Source: JAHTBL01 sp038532735 (GTDB lineage: Bacteria > Pseudomonadota > Alphaproteobacteria > Rhodobacterales > Rhodobacteraceae). Taken from it: a DNA stretch of 64,000 bases. The notes beneath the pieces were generated by a model, which did no database searches, had not been told where the DNA came from, and saw only the letters and a program-made list of their open reading frames with translations. How positions within the stretch are numbered: the stretch's first letter is position 1; each line of letters starts with the position of its first letter. The DNA lies in assembly GCA_038532735.1 (NCBI GenBank), contig JBCBAC010000001.1:310001-374000 (forward strand). Direction: 5' to 3'. Positions 18,284 to 26,722 of this stretch are shown here, piece by piece. The position numbers and the translations under genes are program-made.

Positions 18284-18619
18284 TTAGGCGCGCGTTTCAA
18301 GATCGCGCCGGCGCGGCTGGCTCAATGTGGCGCGATCCCCATTGGCTGCGTAGGTTTGCAAGGGTGCGCCCGCGCCGCTGATCGCATTGATCCGCCGGAT
18401 CGCGCCACGCAAGCCCCTCATCGCGGCTCCCAGCAGCGCATGGTTCTGATCTGCCGCAGACCGCAACCGCGTTTGCGCATCACCATCGAGGTGTCGCATA
18501 TTCGGAAGCAGCGCCTCTTTCTCTTTGCTGAGCTCTGCAAGCCCACCAAGATCACCGCCCAAAAGCATCTCCCGCTCACTCTCCAATAGGCGGATCATCT
18601 TTTGCTCTATCACGGTCAT
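18284..18619 (-). CDS. FlgN-like flagellar chaperone
   Basis: A 111-residue helical protein whose first 90 residues (IEQKMIRLLESEREMLLGGDLGGLAELSKEKEALL) resemble FlgN, the export chaperone of the hook-filament junction proteins FlgK and FlgL. The family is weakly conserved, so the call rests on the E/L/K-rich two-helix pattern, the length and the position next to flgJ. Its start overlaps the flgJ stop by four bases, so both are translated together. Confidence 0.72.
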   Translation of the reverse strand: MTVIEQKMIRLLESEREMLLGGDLGGLAELSKEKEALLPNMRHLDGDAQTRLRSAADQNHALLGAAMRGLRGAIRRINAISGAGAPLQTYAANGDRATLSQPRRRDLETRA

Positions 18620-18888
18620 TCCGAACGTTCCTTCAATGCGTTGAAAATTGTCTCAGACAATCCGATGCCGCCTGCCCGTACCATTTCCTTGGCTTGCGCA
18701 TCGCGTAGGAACGATCCGAACTGATCCTCGCCGATGCCACCACCAAACGCCTCGCGCGATTTGCCGACACCGGCAGACTTCAGCATTTCGGATAGAAAGG
18801 TCGCCTCCAGATCATCGGCCACTTTACGCAGCCGTGTGGTGTGATCAGGGGCCGTCACCTGCTGGCCAAGTCCAATCGGGTCAGTCAT
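18616..18888 (-). CDS. flgJ: Rod-binding protein FlgJ (short form)
   Basis: A 90-residue protein matching only the N-terminal rod-binding domain of FlgJ (RKVADDLEATFLSEMLKSAGVGKSREAFGGGIGEDQFGSFLRDAQAKEMVRAGGIGLSETIFNAL). The muramidase half found in enterobacteria is absent, as usual in alphaproteobacteria. The frame is open to 19011, but ATG at 18888 begins the conserved part and avoids overlap with the divergent fliK. Peptidoglycan cleavage is probably done by the transglycosylase at 3929-4651. Confidence 0.88.
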   Translation of the reverse strand: MTDPIGLGQQVTAPDHTTRLRKVADDLEATFLSEMLKSAGVGKSREAFGGGIGEDQFGSFLRDAQAKEMVRAGGIGLSETIFNALKERSE

Positions 18889-19005
18889 TCTTGAATGCCT
18901 CAAATCGTCTGTATTTCGACGAGTCTTGACCGACAGAGGTAAAGAAAGTGGTAACGAAGCTGCGTCATAAGCGGGTCTGAGAAGCGGAAGAACTCCGGAG
19001 CTGAG

Positions 19006-20466
19006 ATGCAATTACCTTTTCTGATCGAAATGACTGCGGGTGTCCCAAAGGACACCGCGAAAACGACGCCCACAGTGGTGCCGGACGAGAGCACGGAGGA
19101 GCTTGTTGCTGCATTTACGATCGTGGAGGTAGAGGCTTTGCCGGAGATAATCGGTGCTCAGACTGGAATGGTTGAGCTGCCGACCGCGCCGACGGTTCGA
19201 AGCCTGACCGCACTCAATTTGATCGCTCAAGAGCAGCCTGAGCTTGTGTCGATTGCCGAAGTTGAAACACCTGACTTCGATAGTAAGGATGTCGAAAGGC
19301 AAGTACAAACATCTCAGGCCGGGTCTGATAGAGGCGAGCGGATCGTTTTGTCGCCCAACACTGGTGCGGGCCCTGCCGAAACTGAGGCCGTCAAGACAAG
19401 TGAAACAGGCGAAAAGCCCAAAGCTCAGTCAGAAGGAAAAACTCTGCCTCTGCAGCCCATAGACGGCCGCCAGATTACTACTGACTTGGCGCCTCTAAAG
19501 GCTACTAAGGCGCAGCCTGAACCAAAGGTAACTGCGGAGGTCGATGTTAAAGCGCCTACAACTGTTCGGCCAGTGGCCGACCCAGCGCTGCCTAAGATGC
19601 CACAAGAGCCGAAGCGCGAATCCGCTTTCGAACCTGTGAAGGGTGCCGAGCTTGCGGCCCCGAAAATAACATCTCCAGAAGCGAGGCCAAGGGAGCAGCA
19701 TCAGCCTGTGCAGACAAACGATCTGCAGTCGGTTCCAAAAGCCAATCAGCCAATCGCCCGGCTTGCCCTTCCGGATGACACGCAGCTCATTCAAAAAGCA
19801 TTGCCATCGCTTACAGTCGAAGAGCCGATCGCAATGGATAAGCCAATTGAGAAGCGAAAGATGCCGGACGCAGGGTCTTTCCAACCAAAGACCGAACTGA
19901 AAGCGCCGGAACGCCTCAAATCGCAAACGCTCAAAGTGCCAAAATCGGAACCAATTACGGCGACTGAAATGCCTTCGGTTGCCACCGATGTAGTTGAACG
20001 ACAAGCCGGAACTGACCCGCTGCCCGTGATGGAGAGTCGACGGGTAGACGTGCCGCCTTCGACCCAGCTTACCCTCCGACCGGAAGTGCAGCGCGCCGTC
20101 ATGGTTCAGCTCGCACAGGCCCAACTGAAGCCAGATCAGCCTGTTGAGTTGCGGCTTGATCCGCAGGAACTAGGGCAGGTTCGCATGGTTCTGACCTCGC
20201 AAGAGCAAAGCCTGACCTTAGTGATGAGCGCTGAGCGGCCAGAGACGCTTGATCTGATGCGGCGGCATATCGACCAGCTTGCGCAAGAGTTTCAGGAGAT
20301 GGGCTACACCGACCTGAATTTCAGTTTTACTGAACAGGAAAGTGCCCCTGATCAGCGCGAAGGCGAGCATCCGCCGCCCCGATCCACGGTAGAGCCGCAA
20401 CCCGCTGAAACAACACCACATATTCTGAATCTGGGCTCAATCAGCGGCCTTGATATCCGCATGTAG
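19006..20466 (+). CDS. fliK: Flagellar hook-length control protein FliK
   Basis: A 486-residue protein with a long, disordered, proline/lysine/glutamate-rich N-terminal region (to about 350) and a C-terminal Flg_hook domain (LRPEVQRAVMVQLAQAQLKPDQPVELRLDPQELGQVRMVL, then RRHIDQLAQEFQEMGYTDLNFSF). FliK acts as the ruler that triggers FlhB to switch substrates. It is divergent from flgJ and runs into flgD with only 10 bases between stop and start. Confidence 0.9.
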   Translation: MQLPFLIEMTAGVPKDTAKTTPTVVPDESTEELVAAFTIVEVEALPEIIGAQTGMVELPTAPTVRSLTALNLIAQEQPELVSIAEVETPDFDSKDVERQVQTSQAGSDRGERIVLSPNTGAGPAETEAVKTSETGEKPKAQSEGKTLPLQPIDGRQITTDLAPLKATKAQPEPKVTAEVDVKAPTTVRPVADPALPKMPQEPKRESAFEPVKGAELAAPKITSPEARPREQHQPVQTNDLQSVPKANQPIARLALPDDTQLIQKALPSLTVEEPIAMDKPIEKRKMPDAGSFQPKTELKAPERLKSQTLKVPKSEPITATEMPSVATDVVERQAGTDPLPVMESRRVDVPPSTQLTLRPEVQRAVMVQLAQAQLKPDQPVELRLDPQELGQVRMVLTSQEQSLTLVMSAERPETLDLMRRHIDQLAQEFQEMGYTDLNFSFTEQESAPDQREGEHPPPRSTVEPQPAETTPHILNLGSISGLDIRM

Positions 20467-20476
20467 GAGAAGCCTG

Positions 20477-21145
20477 ATGGACATCACACAAGCCACAACA
20501 CAGCCACTAACGCCTGCAGCCAGCGCGGCGCCGGGGCCAAGCGAGAAAACCGTCATCAGCTCTGATTTTGAGACCTTTCTCAAAATGTTGACCGCTCAGA
20601 TGGAAAACCAAGACCCGCTCAATCCTGTCGAATCGACGGACTATGCAACCCAGCTCGCGACGTTCTCTGGTGTAGAGCAGCAGGTGCAGACGAATGACTT
20701 GCTCAAGTCCCTGAGCAGTCAGATGGGTGTCATGGGGATGGCACAACTCTCTGGCTGGGTCGGGATGGAGGGGCGCGCAGCGGTTCCTATTCCCTTTGAC
20801 GGCAGCCCTTTTACGCTTGATCCTGTGCCGCGCAGCGTCGCGGATCAGGCCTTTCTAGTTGTTCGAGACGCAACAGGGGCGGAGGTGCAGCGATCTGAAT
20901 TGGGGCTTGCTGGCGGCACGATGGACTGGGTCGGTGTGGGCCCCGATGGCGCGCCTTTGCCTTTCGCAACCTACAGTTTTGAAGTTGAAAATCACTCCCA
21001 AGGCGCAGTTATCGGATCCGATCCAGTGGCGGTTTATGCCGAGATTCAGGAAGCCCGAATGGAGGATGGACGCACCGTTTTGATCTTCGAAGGCGGTGCA
21101 AAACTCGCAGCGGACGAAGTCACAGCAATCCGGAAAGGCAGCTAA
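20477..21145 (+). CDS. flgD: Flagellar hook assembly scaffold FlgD
   Basis: A 222-residue hook cap protein. The N-terminal FlgD signature FLKMLTAQMENQDPLNPVESTDYATQLATFSGVEQQVQTNDLL is complete and is followed by the beta-rich FlgD domains. ATG at 20477 is chosen over an upstream TTG because AGGAGA lies just before it, overlapping the fliK stop. The gene ends in a four-base convergent overlap with ubiB. flgE, the hook gene, is not in the window. Confidence 0.93.
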   Translation: MDITQATTQPLTPAASAAPGPSEKTVISSDFETFLKMLTAQMENQDPLNPVESTDYATQLATFSGVEQQVQTNDLLKSLSSQMGVMGMAQLSGWVGMEGRAAVPIPFDGSPFTLDPVPRSVADQAFLVVRDATGAEVQRSELGLAGGTMDWVGVGPDGAPLPFATYSFEVENHSQGAVIGSDPVAVYAEIQEARMEDGRTVLIFEGGAKLAADEVTAIRKGS

Positions 21146-22671
21146 AGCGACAGCGCAGCAAAGACCGAGGCGCCGCCAACAACCAGTCCCGCCATCGCCC
21201 AGAAAACGGGGCTCCAGTCTTGACGAGGGCGCTCCTCTTGCGGCGGGTTTGACTGACGAATAAGCGCAGCTTCGGCCATTTGCGGCAGGCGGGGCCCGAA
21301 CCGCGCAAGGACGCGGGCTGTTTTGGCAAGGTCGGTCAAAAGCGCTTTCGGGCCGATACTTTCCTTGATGTAGTCCTCAACAATCGGGCGCGCGACTTCC
21401 CAAATGTTGATATGAGGGTTCAATGTTCGCGCGACGCCTTCGACCACGACCATGGTGCGCTGCAGCAAGATCAACTCGGTGCGGGTCTCCATACCAAAGC
21501 GCTCGGTTACCTCAAAGAGGTATGTAAGCAGCCGCGCCATCGAGATACGCGTCGCGTCCATACCGAAAATGGGCTCCCCCACGGCACGCAGGGCACGTGC
21601 GAATTCATCGACGTCCTTGTCGGCTGGTACGTATCCTGCCTCAAAGTGAACCTCGGCGACGCGTTTATAATCCTTGCGGATAAAGCCGAAAAGAATCTCT
21701 GCATAAACCCGGCGCGTATATTCATCGATCCGTCCCATGATTCCGAAGTCATAGGCAATGATATCGCCATTCGGCGCGATCTTCAGATTGCCCTGGTGCA
21801 TATCGCCATGGAAATATCCATCGCGCAGCGCCTGACTGAGGAAAAGTTGGAGAATACGCTCCCCCAGAACACGGCGATCATGACCAGCCGCATCTATGGC
21901 AGCCACGTCACCTGCGGGAATTCCTTCGGCCCAGCCAAGCGTCATCACGCGTTTTGCCGACAGATCCCACTTGACCGCGGGCAATTGAAAGCCTGGATCA
22001 TCCTTCGTGTTGGCGGCAAATTCTGCCGCGGCAGAGCTTTCCAGACGCAAATCCAGCTCACCCATGACAACGCCTTCGAAATGGGTGATCACGTCCATCG
22101 GCTTCAGGCGGCGCGAGGAGGGCGACAGCATCTCGACCATCTTCGCGGCTAAGTAAAATGCGTCGATGTCTTTGCGAAAAGCGCGTTCAATCTTGGGGCG
22201 CAGCACTTTCACTGCGACCTGTTCGCCTGTCTCGATCAGCGTTGCCTTGTGCACCTGCGCGATGGAGGCTGCAGCGACGGGCTCGCTGAAATTGGCGAAC
22301 ACCTGATCAACCGGCACGTCCAATTCGCGTTCAATCTCGCGCTTGGCGACGGAGGCCGGGAAGGGCGGCAGCTTGTCTTGCAGTACCCGCAATTGCAGAG
22401 CCAGATCGTCACCGACAACATCTGGGCGGGTCGACAGGATCTGACCGAACTTGATGTAGGCGGGTCCCAAAGCTGTCAGCGCACGTGTGGCCGGCGGCAT
22501 CGACGGATCGCCCTTCAAGCCAAGCCATTTGAATGGCCAGCCCAGGATGCGTGCGACAAGGCGCAGACCGGGCGGCGCTTGAAAGGCGTCCAGTACGACA
22601 CCCATTGCGCCGGTGCGTTCCAAGGTGGCGCCTGTGCGGATCAGGCGCCAGATATTGTGCGGCCCGCGCAT
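21142..22671 (-). CDS. ubiB: Ubiquinone biosynthesis protein UbiB
   Basis: A 509-residue atypical protein kinase-like (ABC1/ADCK) ATPase required for aerobic ubiquinone synthesis. The signature KFGQILSTRPDVVG (KxGQ motif, about residues 72-85), the AVKVLRP lysine, GDMHQGNLKI and AYDFGIMGRID blocks are present. Two hydrophobic segments at the C terminus (about 470-509) anchor it in the membrane. It starts three bases after ubiE, forming a two-gene ubiquinone operon. Confidence 0.93.
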   Translation of the reverse strand: MRGPHNIWRLIRTGATLERTGAMGVVLDAFQAPPGLRLVARILGWPFKWLGLKGDPSMPPATRALTALGPAYIKFGQILSTRPDVVGDDLALQLRVLQDKLPPFPASVAKREIERELDVPVDQVFANFSEPVAAASIAQVHKATLIETGEQVAVKVLRPKIERAFRKDIDAFYLAAKMVEMLSPSSRRLKPMDVITHFEGVVMGELDLRLESSAAAEFAANTKDDPGFQLPAVKWDLSAKRVMTLGWAEGIPAGDVAAIDAAGHDRRVLGERILQLFLSQALRDGYFHGDMHQGNLKIAPNGDIIAYDFGIMGRIDEYTRRVYAEILFGFIRKDYKRVAEVHFEAGYVPADKDVDEFARALRAVGEPIFGMDATRISMARLLTYLFEVTERFGMETRTELILLQRTMVVVEGVARTLNPHINIWEVARPIVEDYIKESIGPKALLTDLAKTARVLARFGPRLPQMAEAALIRQSNPPQEERPRQDWSPVFWAMAGLVVGGASVFAALSL

Positions 22672-22674
22672 CCG

Positions 22675-23427
22675 TCAGAGCTTCCAACCAGAGTGTAGCG
22701 CTGCGATGCCCATCGACAGATTGCGATATTTCGCATTCTCGAACCCGGCCTCGCGGACCATGCCAAGAAACGTGTCTTGGTCTGGGAAATTGCGGATCGA
22801 TTCGACCAGATACTGATAACTGTCGCGATCATTCGCGATGACCTGCCCCATGCGCGGGATGATATTGAAGGAATAGAGATCGTAGGCCTTCTGCATCATG
22901 TCATTGGGGATCTGGCTGAACTCCAACACCATCAACCGCCCGCCGGGTTTGAGGACGCGAAACGCTTCATTCAAAGCCTCTTGCGGGCGGGTGACATTTC
23001 GGATGCCGAAGCTGATCGTATAGACATCAAACGTATTGTCTTGAAACGGCAGCGCCATCGCATCGCCGGTCACCCAATCAAGGCTGTCCGCCATCGACGC
23101 AGCCTCAGCCCGCTTACGTCCTTCAACCAGCATATCTTCGGTCAGGTCCAGCACTGTCGCATGCCCGCGCCCCGCGCGTTTCAGAAACCGGAAAGAGATA
23201 TCACCGGTCCCGCCCGCCACATCCAGCAGCTTCTGACCGGGCCGCGGGGCCAGCCAATCCATCATGGCGTCTTTCCACAGACGGTGAATGCCTACCGACA
23301 TCACGTCATTCATGATGTCATAACGCGATGCAACATTGGTGAAGACACCTTGCACACGTCCGGCCTTTTCGGTCTCCGGCACGGTTTCAAAGCCGAAATG
23401 CGTTGTCTTTTCAGGGTTATCGCTCAT
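22675..23427 (-). CDS. ubiE: Ubiquinone/menaquinone methyltransferase UbiE
   Basis: A 250-residue class I SAM-dependent methyltransferase catalysing the C-methylation of demethoxyubiquinol. The UbiE family signatures are visible: YDIMNDVMSVGIHRLWKD, the SAM motif LLDVAGGTGDISFRF, and FGIRNVTRPQEALNEAFRVLKPGGRLMVLEFS. The frame is open upstream to 23766, but ATG at 23427 gives the family length and clears the divergent mutM. It is followed by ubiB. Confidence 0.95.
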   Translation of the reverse strand: MSDNPEKTTHFGFETVPETEKAGRVQGVFTNVASRYDIMNDVMSVGIHRLWKDAMMDWLAPRPGQKLLDVAGGTGDISFRFLKRAGRGHATVLDLTEDMLVEGRKRAEAASMADSLDWVTGDAMALPFQDNTFDVYTISFGIRNVTRPQEALNEAFRVLKPGGRLMVLEFSQIPNDMMQKAYDLYSFNIIPRMGQVIANDRDSYQYLVESIRNFPDQDTFLGMVREAGFENAKYRNLSMGIAALHSGWKL

Positions 23428-23512
23428 GGGGTCTTGCCGTCCTTGCATCTGCTCTTTCTTATAGAGCGTCCGGGCCGCGTTACAATGTGCGCCCCATCTA
23501 AGGAAGTGCGAG

Positions 23513-24364
23513 ATGCCCGAATTACCAGAGGTCGAGACAGTGCGCCGCGGATTGCTGCCCGTGATGGAGGGGCAGCGCATCGCGAAAGCTGATATCCGCA
23601 GGGCCGATCTGCGCTGGCCTTTCCCTGAAAACATGGCCGCGCGCCTGACGGGTAAGACGGTCAGAGCGCTGCGGCGGCGCTCGAAATACATTCTTGCGGA
23701 TCTCGACAGCGGTGAGACGTTGATCATCCATCTGGGCATGTCCGGGCGCATGCTGATTTCTGGCAAGACTGTGGGGGAGTTTCATCATCCACATCCCGTG
23801 CCCGAAAAGCATGATCATGTTGTCTTGGACATGGCGGGCGGTGGTCGCGTGACATTCAACGACGCCCGCCGCTTCGGGGCGATGGATTTGGCCGAAACCG
23901 CCCGGCTGGAGGATCATTGGCTCATCGCGCCCATTGGGCCTGAACCATTGGGTAACGCTTTCAACGAGGCTTATCTCGCGGCGCGCCTGCAGGGGCGCAG
24001 TACGCCCATCAAATCGGCTTTGCTGGATCAAAGGATCGTTGCCGGTCTTGGCAATATCTATGTTTGCGAAGTGCTGCACCGTGCAAAAATCTCGCCCAAG
24101 CGGAAAGCTGGCAACCTATCGGCGAAACGCGCAGGCGCGCTGGTGCCGATCATTCGCGATGTTCTGGCAGAGGCGATTGAGGCCGGTGGATCCTCTTTGC
24201 GCGACTACCGCCAGGCCGATGGCGAGCTTGGGTATTTTCAACACACGTTCCGGGTTTACGACCGTGAGGGTGCACCCTGCGTGACCGAAGGATGCGGCGG
24301 AACGGTGAGCAGGATCGTTCAATCCGGGCGCTCCAGCTTCTATTGCACATCATGCCAGAGATAG
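23513..24364 (+). CDS. mutM: Formamidopyrimidine-DNA glycosylase MutM (Fpg)
   Basis: A 283-residue base-excision repair enzyme that removes 8-oxoguanine and nicks the abasic site. The catalytic N terminus is MPELPEVETVRRGL (Pro2 and Glu3), the beta-hairpin lysine lies in RRRSKYIL, and a four-cysteine zinc finger closes the protein (CVTEGC...YCTSC). AAGGAAG precedes the ATG, and TACAAT near 23482 is a possible -10 box. It is divergent from ubiE with an 85-base gap. Confidence 0.96.
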   Translation: MPELPEVETVRRGLLPVMEGQRIAKADIRRADLRWPFPENMAARLTGKTVRALRRRSKYILADLDSGETLIIHLGMSGRMLISGKTVGEFHHPHPVPEKHDHVVLDMAGGGRVTFNDARRFGAMDLAETARLEDHWLIAPIGPEPLGNAFNEAYLAARLQGRSTPIKSALLDQRIVAGLGNIYVCEVLHRAKISPKRKAGNLSAKRAGALVPIIRDVLAEAIEAGGSSLRDYRQADGELGYFQHTFRVYDREGAPCVTEGCGGTVSRIVQSGRSSFYCTSCQR

Positions 24365-24403
24365 CCTGAACGGGGCTTACCCACGGCTTTCGCATATAAA
24401 CAG

Positions 24404-24428
24404 GGAACCGATCCCAACTTTCCGCGTT
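24404..24428 (+). promoter_or_regulatory. Candidate EcfG promoter for the ThDP enzyme gene
   Basis: GGAAC (24404-24408), a 16-base spacer and CGTT (24425-24428) exactly match the known alphaproteobacterial EcfG (general stress sigma) promoter. The -10 element is 53 bases upstream of ATG 24482. Confidence 0.75.
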
Positions 24429-24481
24429 CTCATGTGGTTGCCAGTCCGCTGGCCTATCTCGTCCACATGCCGGAGCCTTCT

Positions 24482-26131
24482 ATGAAAGCGTCTGATCTCT
24501 TTGTGAAATGCCTCGAAGCAGAGGGGGTCAAACGTATCTACGGCGTGCCCGGCGAAGAAAATGCCGACTTCATGAAGTCGCTGGAAAACTCCTCCATTGA
24601 GTTCATTCTCACCCGCCACGAACAAGGCGCTGCATTTATGGCCAGCGTCTATGGTCGTCTGACCGGTGAAGTTGGCGTGTGCCTTGGCACACTTGGTCCC
24701 GGGGCCACAAATCTGATGACTGGCGTTGCCGACGGCAATATGGACCACGCGCCATTGCTCGTCATTACCGGCCAAGGCGCGCTCACACGTCAGCACAAGG
24801 AAAGTCACCAGGTGATGAACGTGGTCGATATGTATCGCCCGATCACGAAGTGGAGCTGCGCGGTCAATCATCCCGATAACATCCCGGAAATTGTTCATAA
24901 GGCCGTCCGGATCGCCGTGACCGAAAAGCCCGGTGCCTGTCATATCGAACTGGCCGAGGACGTGGCGGCTATGCAAACCAATGTGCCTGCGATGCGCGCC
25001 GCGACACCGCGCCGGCCCGTGCCAGATGAACATGCTATCGACGCTGCTTGGGAGCGGCTGAAGTCCGCGAAATCTCCGATCATCATTGCTGGGAACGGTG
25101 CCATTCGGACGCGTGCCAGCCAGGAATTGCGCGCACTTTGCGAGGCCACTGGCATCGGCGCGCTGATGACCTTCATGGCGAAAGGGGCGCTTGATTTGAC
25201 CGATCCGCGCTGCCTCTTCACCATTGGGATGGGACATCGCGACTACCCGCAGCTCGCGATAGATGCCGCCGATCTGGTGATTACCATCGGCTATGATCCT
25301 GTTGAATACGGGCCCTCTAAGTGGAATGCCGAATGTAAGGCCGATATTATCCACATGGATTTCGATCCCGCCGAAAGCGATCAGCACTACCAACCCCGGG
25401 TCGAAGTGATAGGCGATCTTGCCCACGGCCTTGCAGCCTTGAACGCACGGATCACGCAAGATGGCGTGCCGGACTACGATTTCAGCGCGCAGCGCAAACT
25501 GCGCGAAACCATGCAAGACGAATTCGCGGCCCATGCAGAGGACACGACAGAGGGCAAAATACGCCCCCAGAAAGCCATTGCCGATGTCCGTGCTGTACTG
25601 GGTCCCGATGATATTTTGCTGTCTGGTGTTGGTTCGCACAAGATGTGGGTTGCACGCCATTATCAAAGCAACAACCCGAACACTTGTTTGATTTCAAACG
25701 GCTTTTGTTCAATGGGGATGCCACTGCCTGGCGCCATCGCAGCCAAACATGCCCGACCGGACGCGCGTGTGCTGGCCGTGGTAGGCGACGGTGACATCAT
25801 GATGAACATCCAGGAGATGGAGACAGCCTCCCGCCTTGATGCCGACATCACTATGCTTGTCTGGGAGGATAAGGGCTATGGCCTGATCGCCTGGAAACAA
25901 GATCAGGATTTTGGCTCTCATACAGACCTGTCGTTCAACAACCCTGATTGGGAACAGCTGTGCAAGTCCATGAACTGGCACCATCAGGCCTGTGACAAGG
26001 CTGCCGAGCTGCGCGACTGTTTGAAGACCGCGTTGGACCATGAGAGCCCTGCTTTGGTCGTGATCCCCATCGACTACCGCGAGAACATGGCGCTGACCGA
26101 AAAGCTGGGCGAGATCGACGCCACTTTCTAA
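24482..26131 (+). CDS. Acetolactate synthase-like thiamine-diphosphate enzyme
   Basis: A 549-residue ThDP-dependent enzyme of the acetolactate synthase large-subunit group. The N-terminal PYR domain has GVPGEENADFM with the activating glutamate and RHEQGAAFMASVYGRLTG; the C-terminal domain has the ThDP/Mg motif GDGDIMMNIQEMETASRLDAD. No small regulatory subunit is adjacent, so it may be catabolic or a related carboligase rather than the biosynthetic enzyme. ATG 24482 is preferred over GTG 24434 because GGAG precedes it by six bases and 24434 would lie too close to the promoter. An EcfG promoter suggests induction under stress. Confidence 0.8.
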   Translation: MKASDLFVKCLEAEGVKRIYGVPGEENADFMKSLENSSIEFILTRHEQGAAFMASVYGRLTGEVGVCLGTLGPGATNLMTGVADGNMDHAPLLVITGQGALTRQHKESHQVMNVVDMYRPITKWSCAVNHPDNIPEIVHKAVRIAVTEKPGACHIELAEDVAAMQTNVPAMRAATPRRPVPDEHAIDAAWERLKSAKSPIIIAGNGAIRTRASQELRALCEATGIGALMTFMAKGALDLTDPRCLFTIGMGHRDYPQLAIDAADLVITIGYDPVEYGPSKWNAECKADIIHMDFDPAESDQHYQPRVEVIGDLAHGLAALNARITQDGVPDYDFSAQRKLRETMQDEFAAHAEDTTEGKIRPQKAIADVRAVLGPDDILLSGVGSHKMWVARHYQSNNPNTCLISNGFCSMGMPLPGAIAAKHARPDARVLAVVGDGDIMMNIQEMETASRLDADITMLVWEDKGYGLIAWKQDQDFGSHTDLSFNNPDWEQLCKSMNWHHQACDKAAELRDCLKTALDHESPALVVIPIDYRENMALTEKLGEIDATF

Positions 26132-26150
26132 ATCTTCTGGCCGCTTGAGT

Positions 26151-26176
26151 GGAACGGAACACCGTGCGGCGCGGTT
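26151..26176 (+). promoter_or_regulatory. Candidate EcfG promoter for the PNPOx-like stress gene
   Basis: GGAAC (26151-26155), a 17-base spacer and GGTT (26173-26176). The -10 differs from CGTT by one base. It lies directly upstream of a gene of the general-stress-protein-26 type, which supports the reading. Confidence 0.55.
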
Positions 26177-26207
26177 AAGCTATGCATCAACCATGAACGG
26201 AAAAGAC

Positions 26208-26690
26208 ATGACATCTGATAAAGAGACGTTTTGGAACACGCTTTCTGACATGACCGTTTGTATGGTCACCACACAGGATGATGGCGTTCTGCGCTCGCGC
26301 CCGATGGCGCCATACGTGGATACTAAGAAAAAAACGATCCATTTCATCACCGGAAGTGACAGCGCCAAAATCTTCGAGATCGCGGAAGATCAGGATATCG
26401 CGCTGAACTTTGCGAACGATTCAAAGATGATTTACGTATCTGTCTCTGCCAAAGGCAAAGTCAGTCGCGACAAAGCGCTGATCAAAGAGCTTTGGGGGCC
26501 GTATTGTAAGGTGTTTTTCGGTGACGATCCCGACACTGCCGATGTCGCCGTGATCGAAGCGCGACCCGTCCAGGCCGAGATTTGGGACAACAGCGGCAGC
26601 AAGCTGGCTATCGCGGCAGAGATGACGCGTGCCTTCTTTTCTGACGATGGCCCCGATCTAGGCGACAACACCAAGATCGACTTTTCCTGA
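26208..26690 (+). CDS. Pyridoxamine 5'-phosphate oxidase-like general stress protein
   Basis: A 160-residue split-barrel flavin-binding-like protein of the general stress protein 26 group (FWNTLSDMTVCMVTTQDDGVLRSRPMAPYVD, then IHFITGSDSAKIFEI and a W/F-rich C-terminal part with PVQAEIWD). Such proteins bind FMN, FAD or heme; the exact reaction is not known. ATG 26208 follows a purine run; ATG 26193 is an alternative five codons earlier. It stands between the ThDP enzyme gene and gdhA and has its own candidate EcfG promoter. Confidence 0.8.
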   Translation: MTSDKETFWNTLSDMTVCMVTTQDDGVLRSRPMAPYVDTKKKTIHFITGSDSAKIFEIAEDQDIALNFANDSKMIYVSVSAKGKVSRDKALIKELWGPYCKVFFGDDPDTADVAVIEARPVQAEIWDNSGSKLAIAAEMTRAFFSDDGPDLGDNTKIDFS

Positions 26691-26722
26691 ACGTCGCCTT
26701 CCCAAAATCGAAAGTACCGTTG

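Noticed and set aside
19495..20124. 209-codon open frame antisense to fliK
   Set aside because: Trp/Arg/Phe-rich translation opposite a low-complexity part of fliK, with no domain or ribosome binding site.
23428..23766. N-terminal extension of UbiE
   Set aside because: The extension overlaps mutM on the other strand and does not resemble UbiE; ATG 23427 gives the normal protein.
24377..25666. 429-codon open frame antisense to the ThDP enzyme gene
   Set aside because: Complete overlap with a well-recognised enzyme on the plus strand; no recognisable domain.
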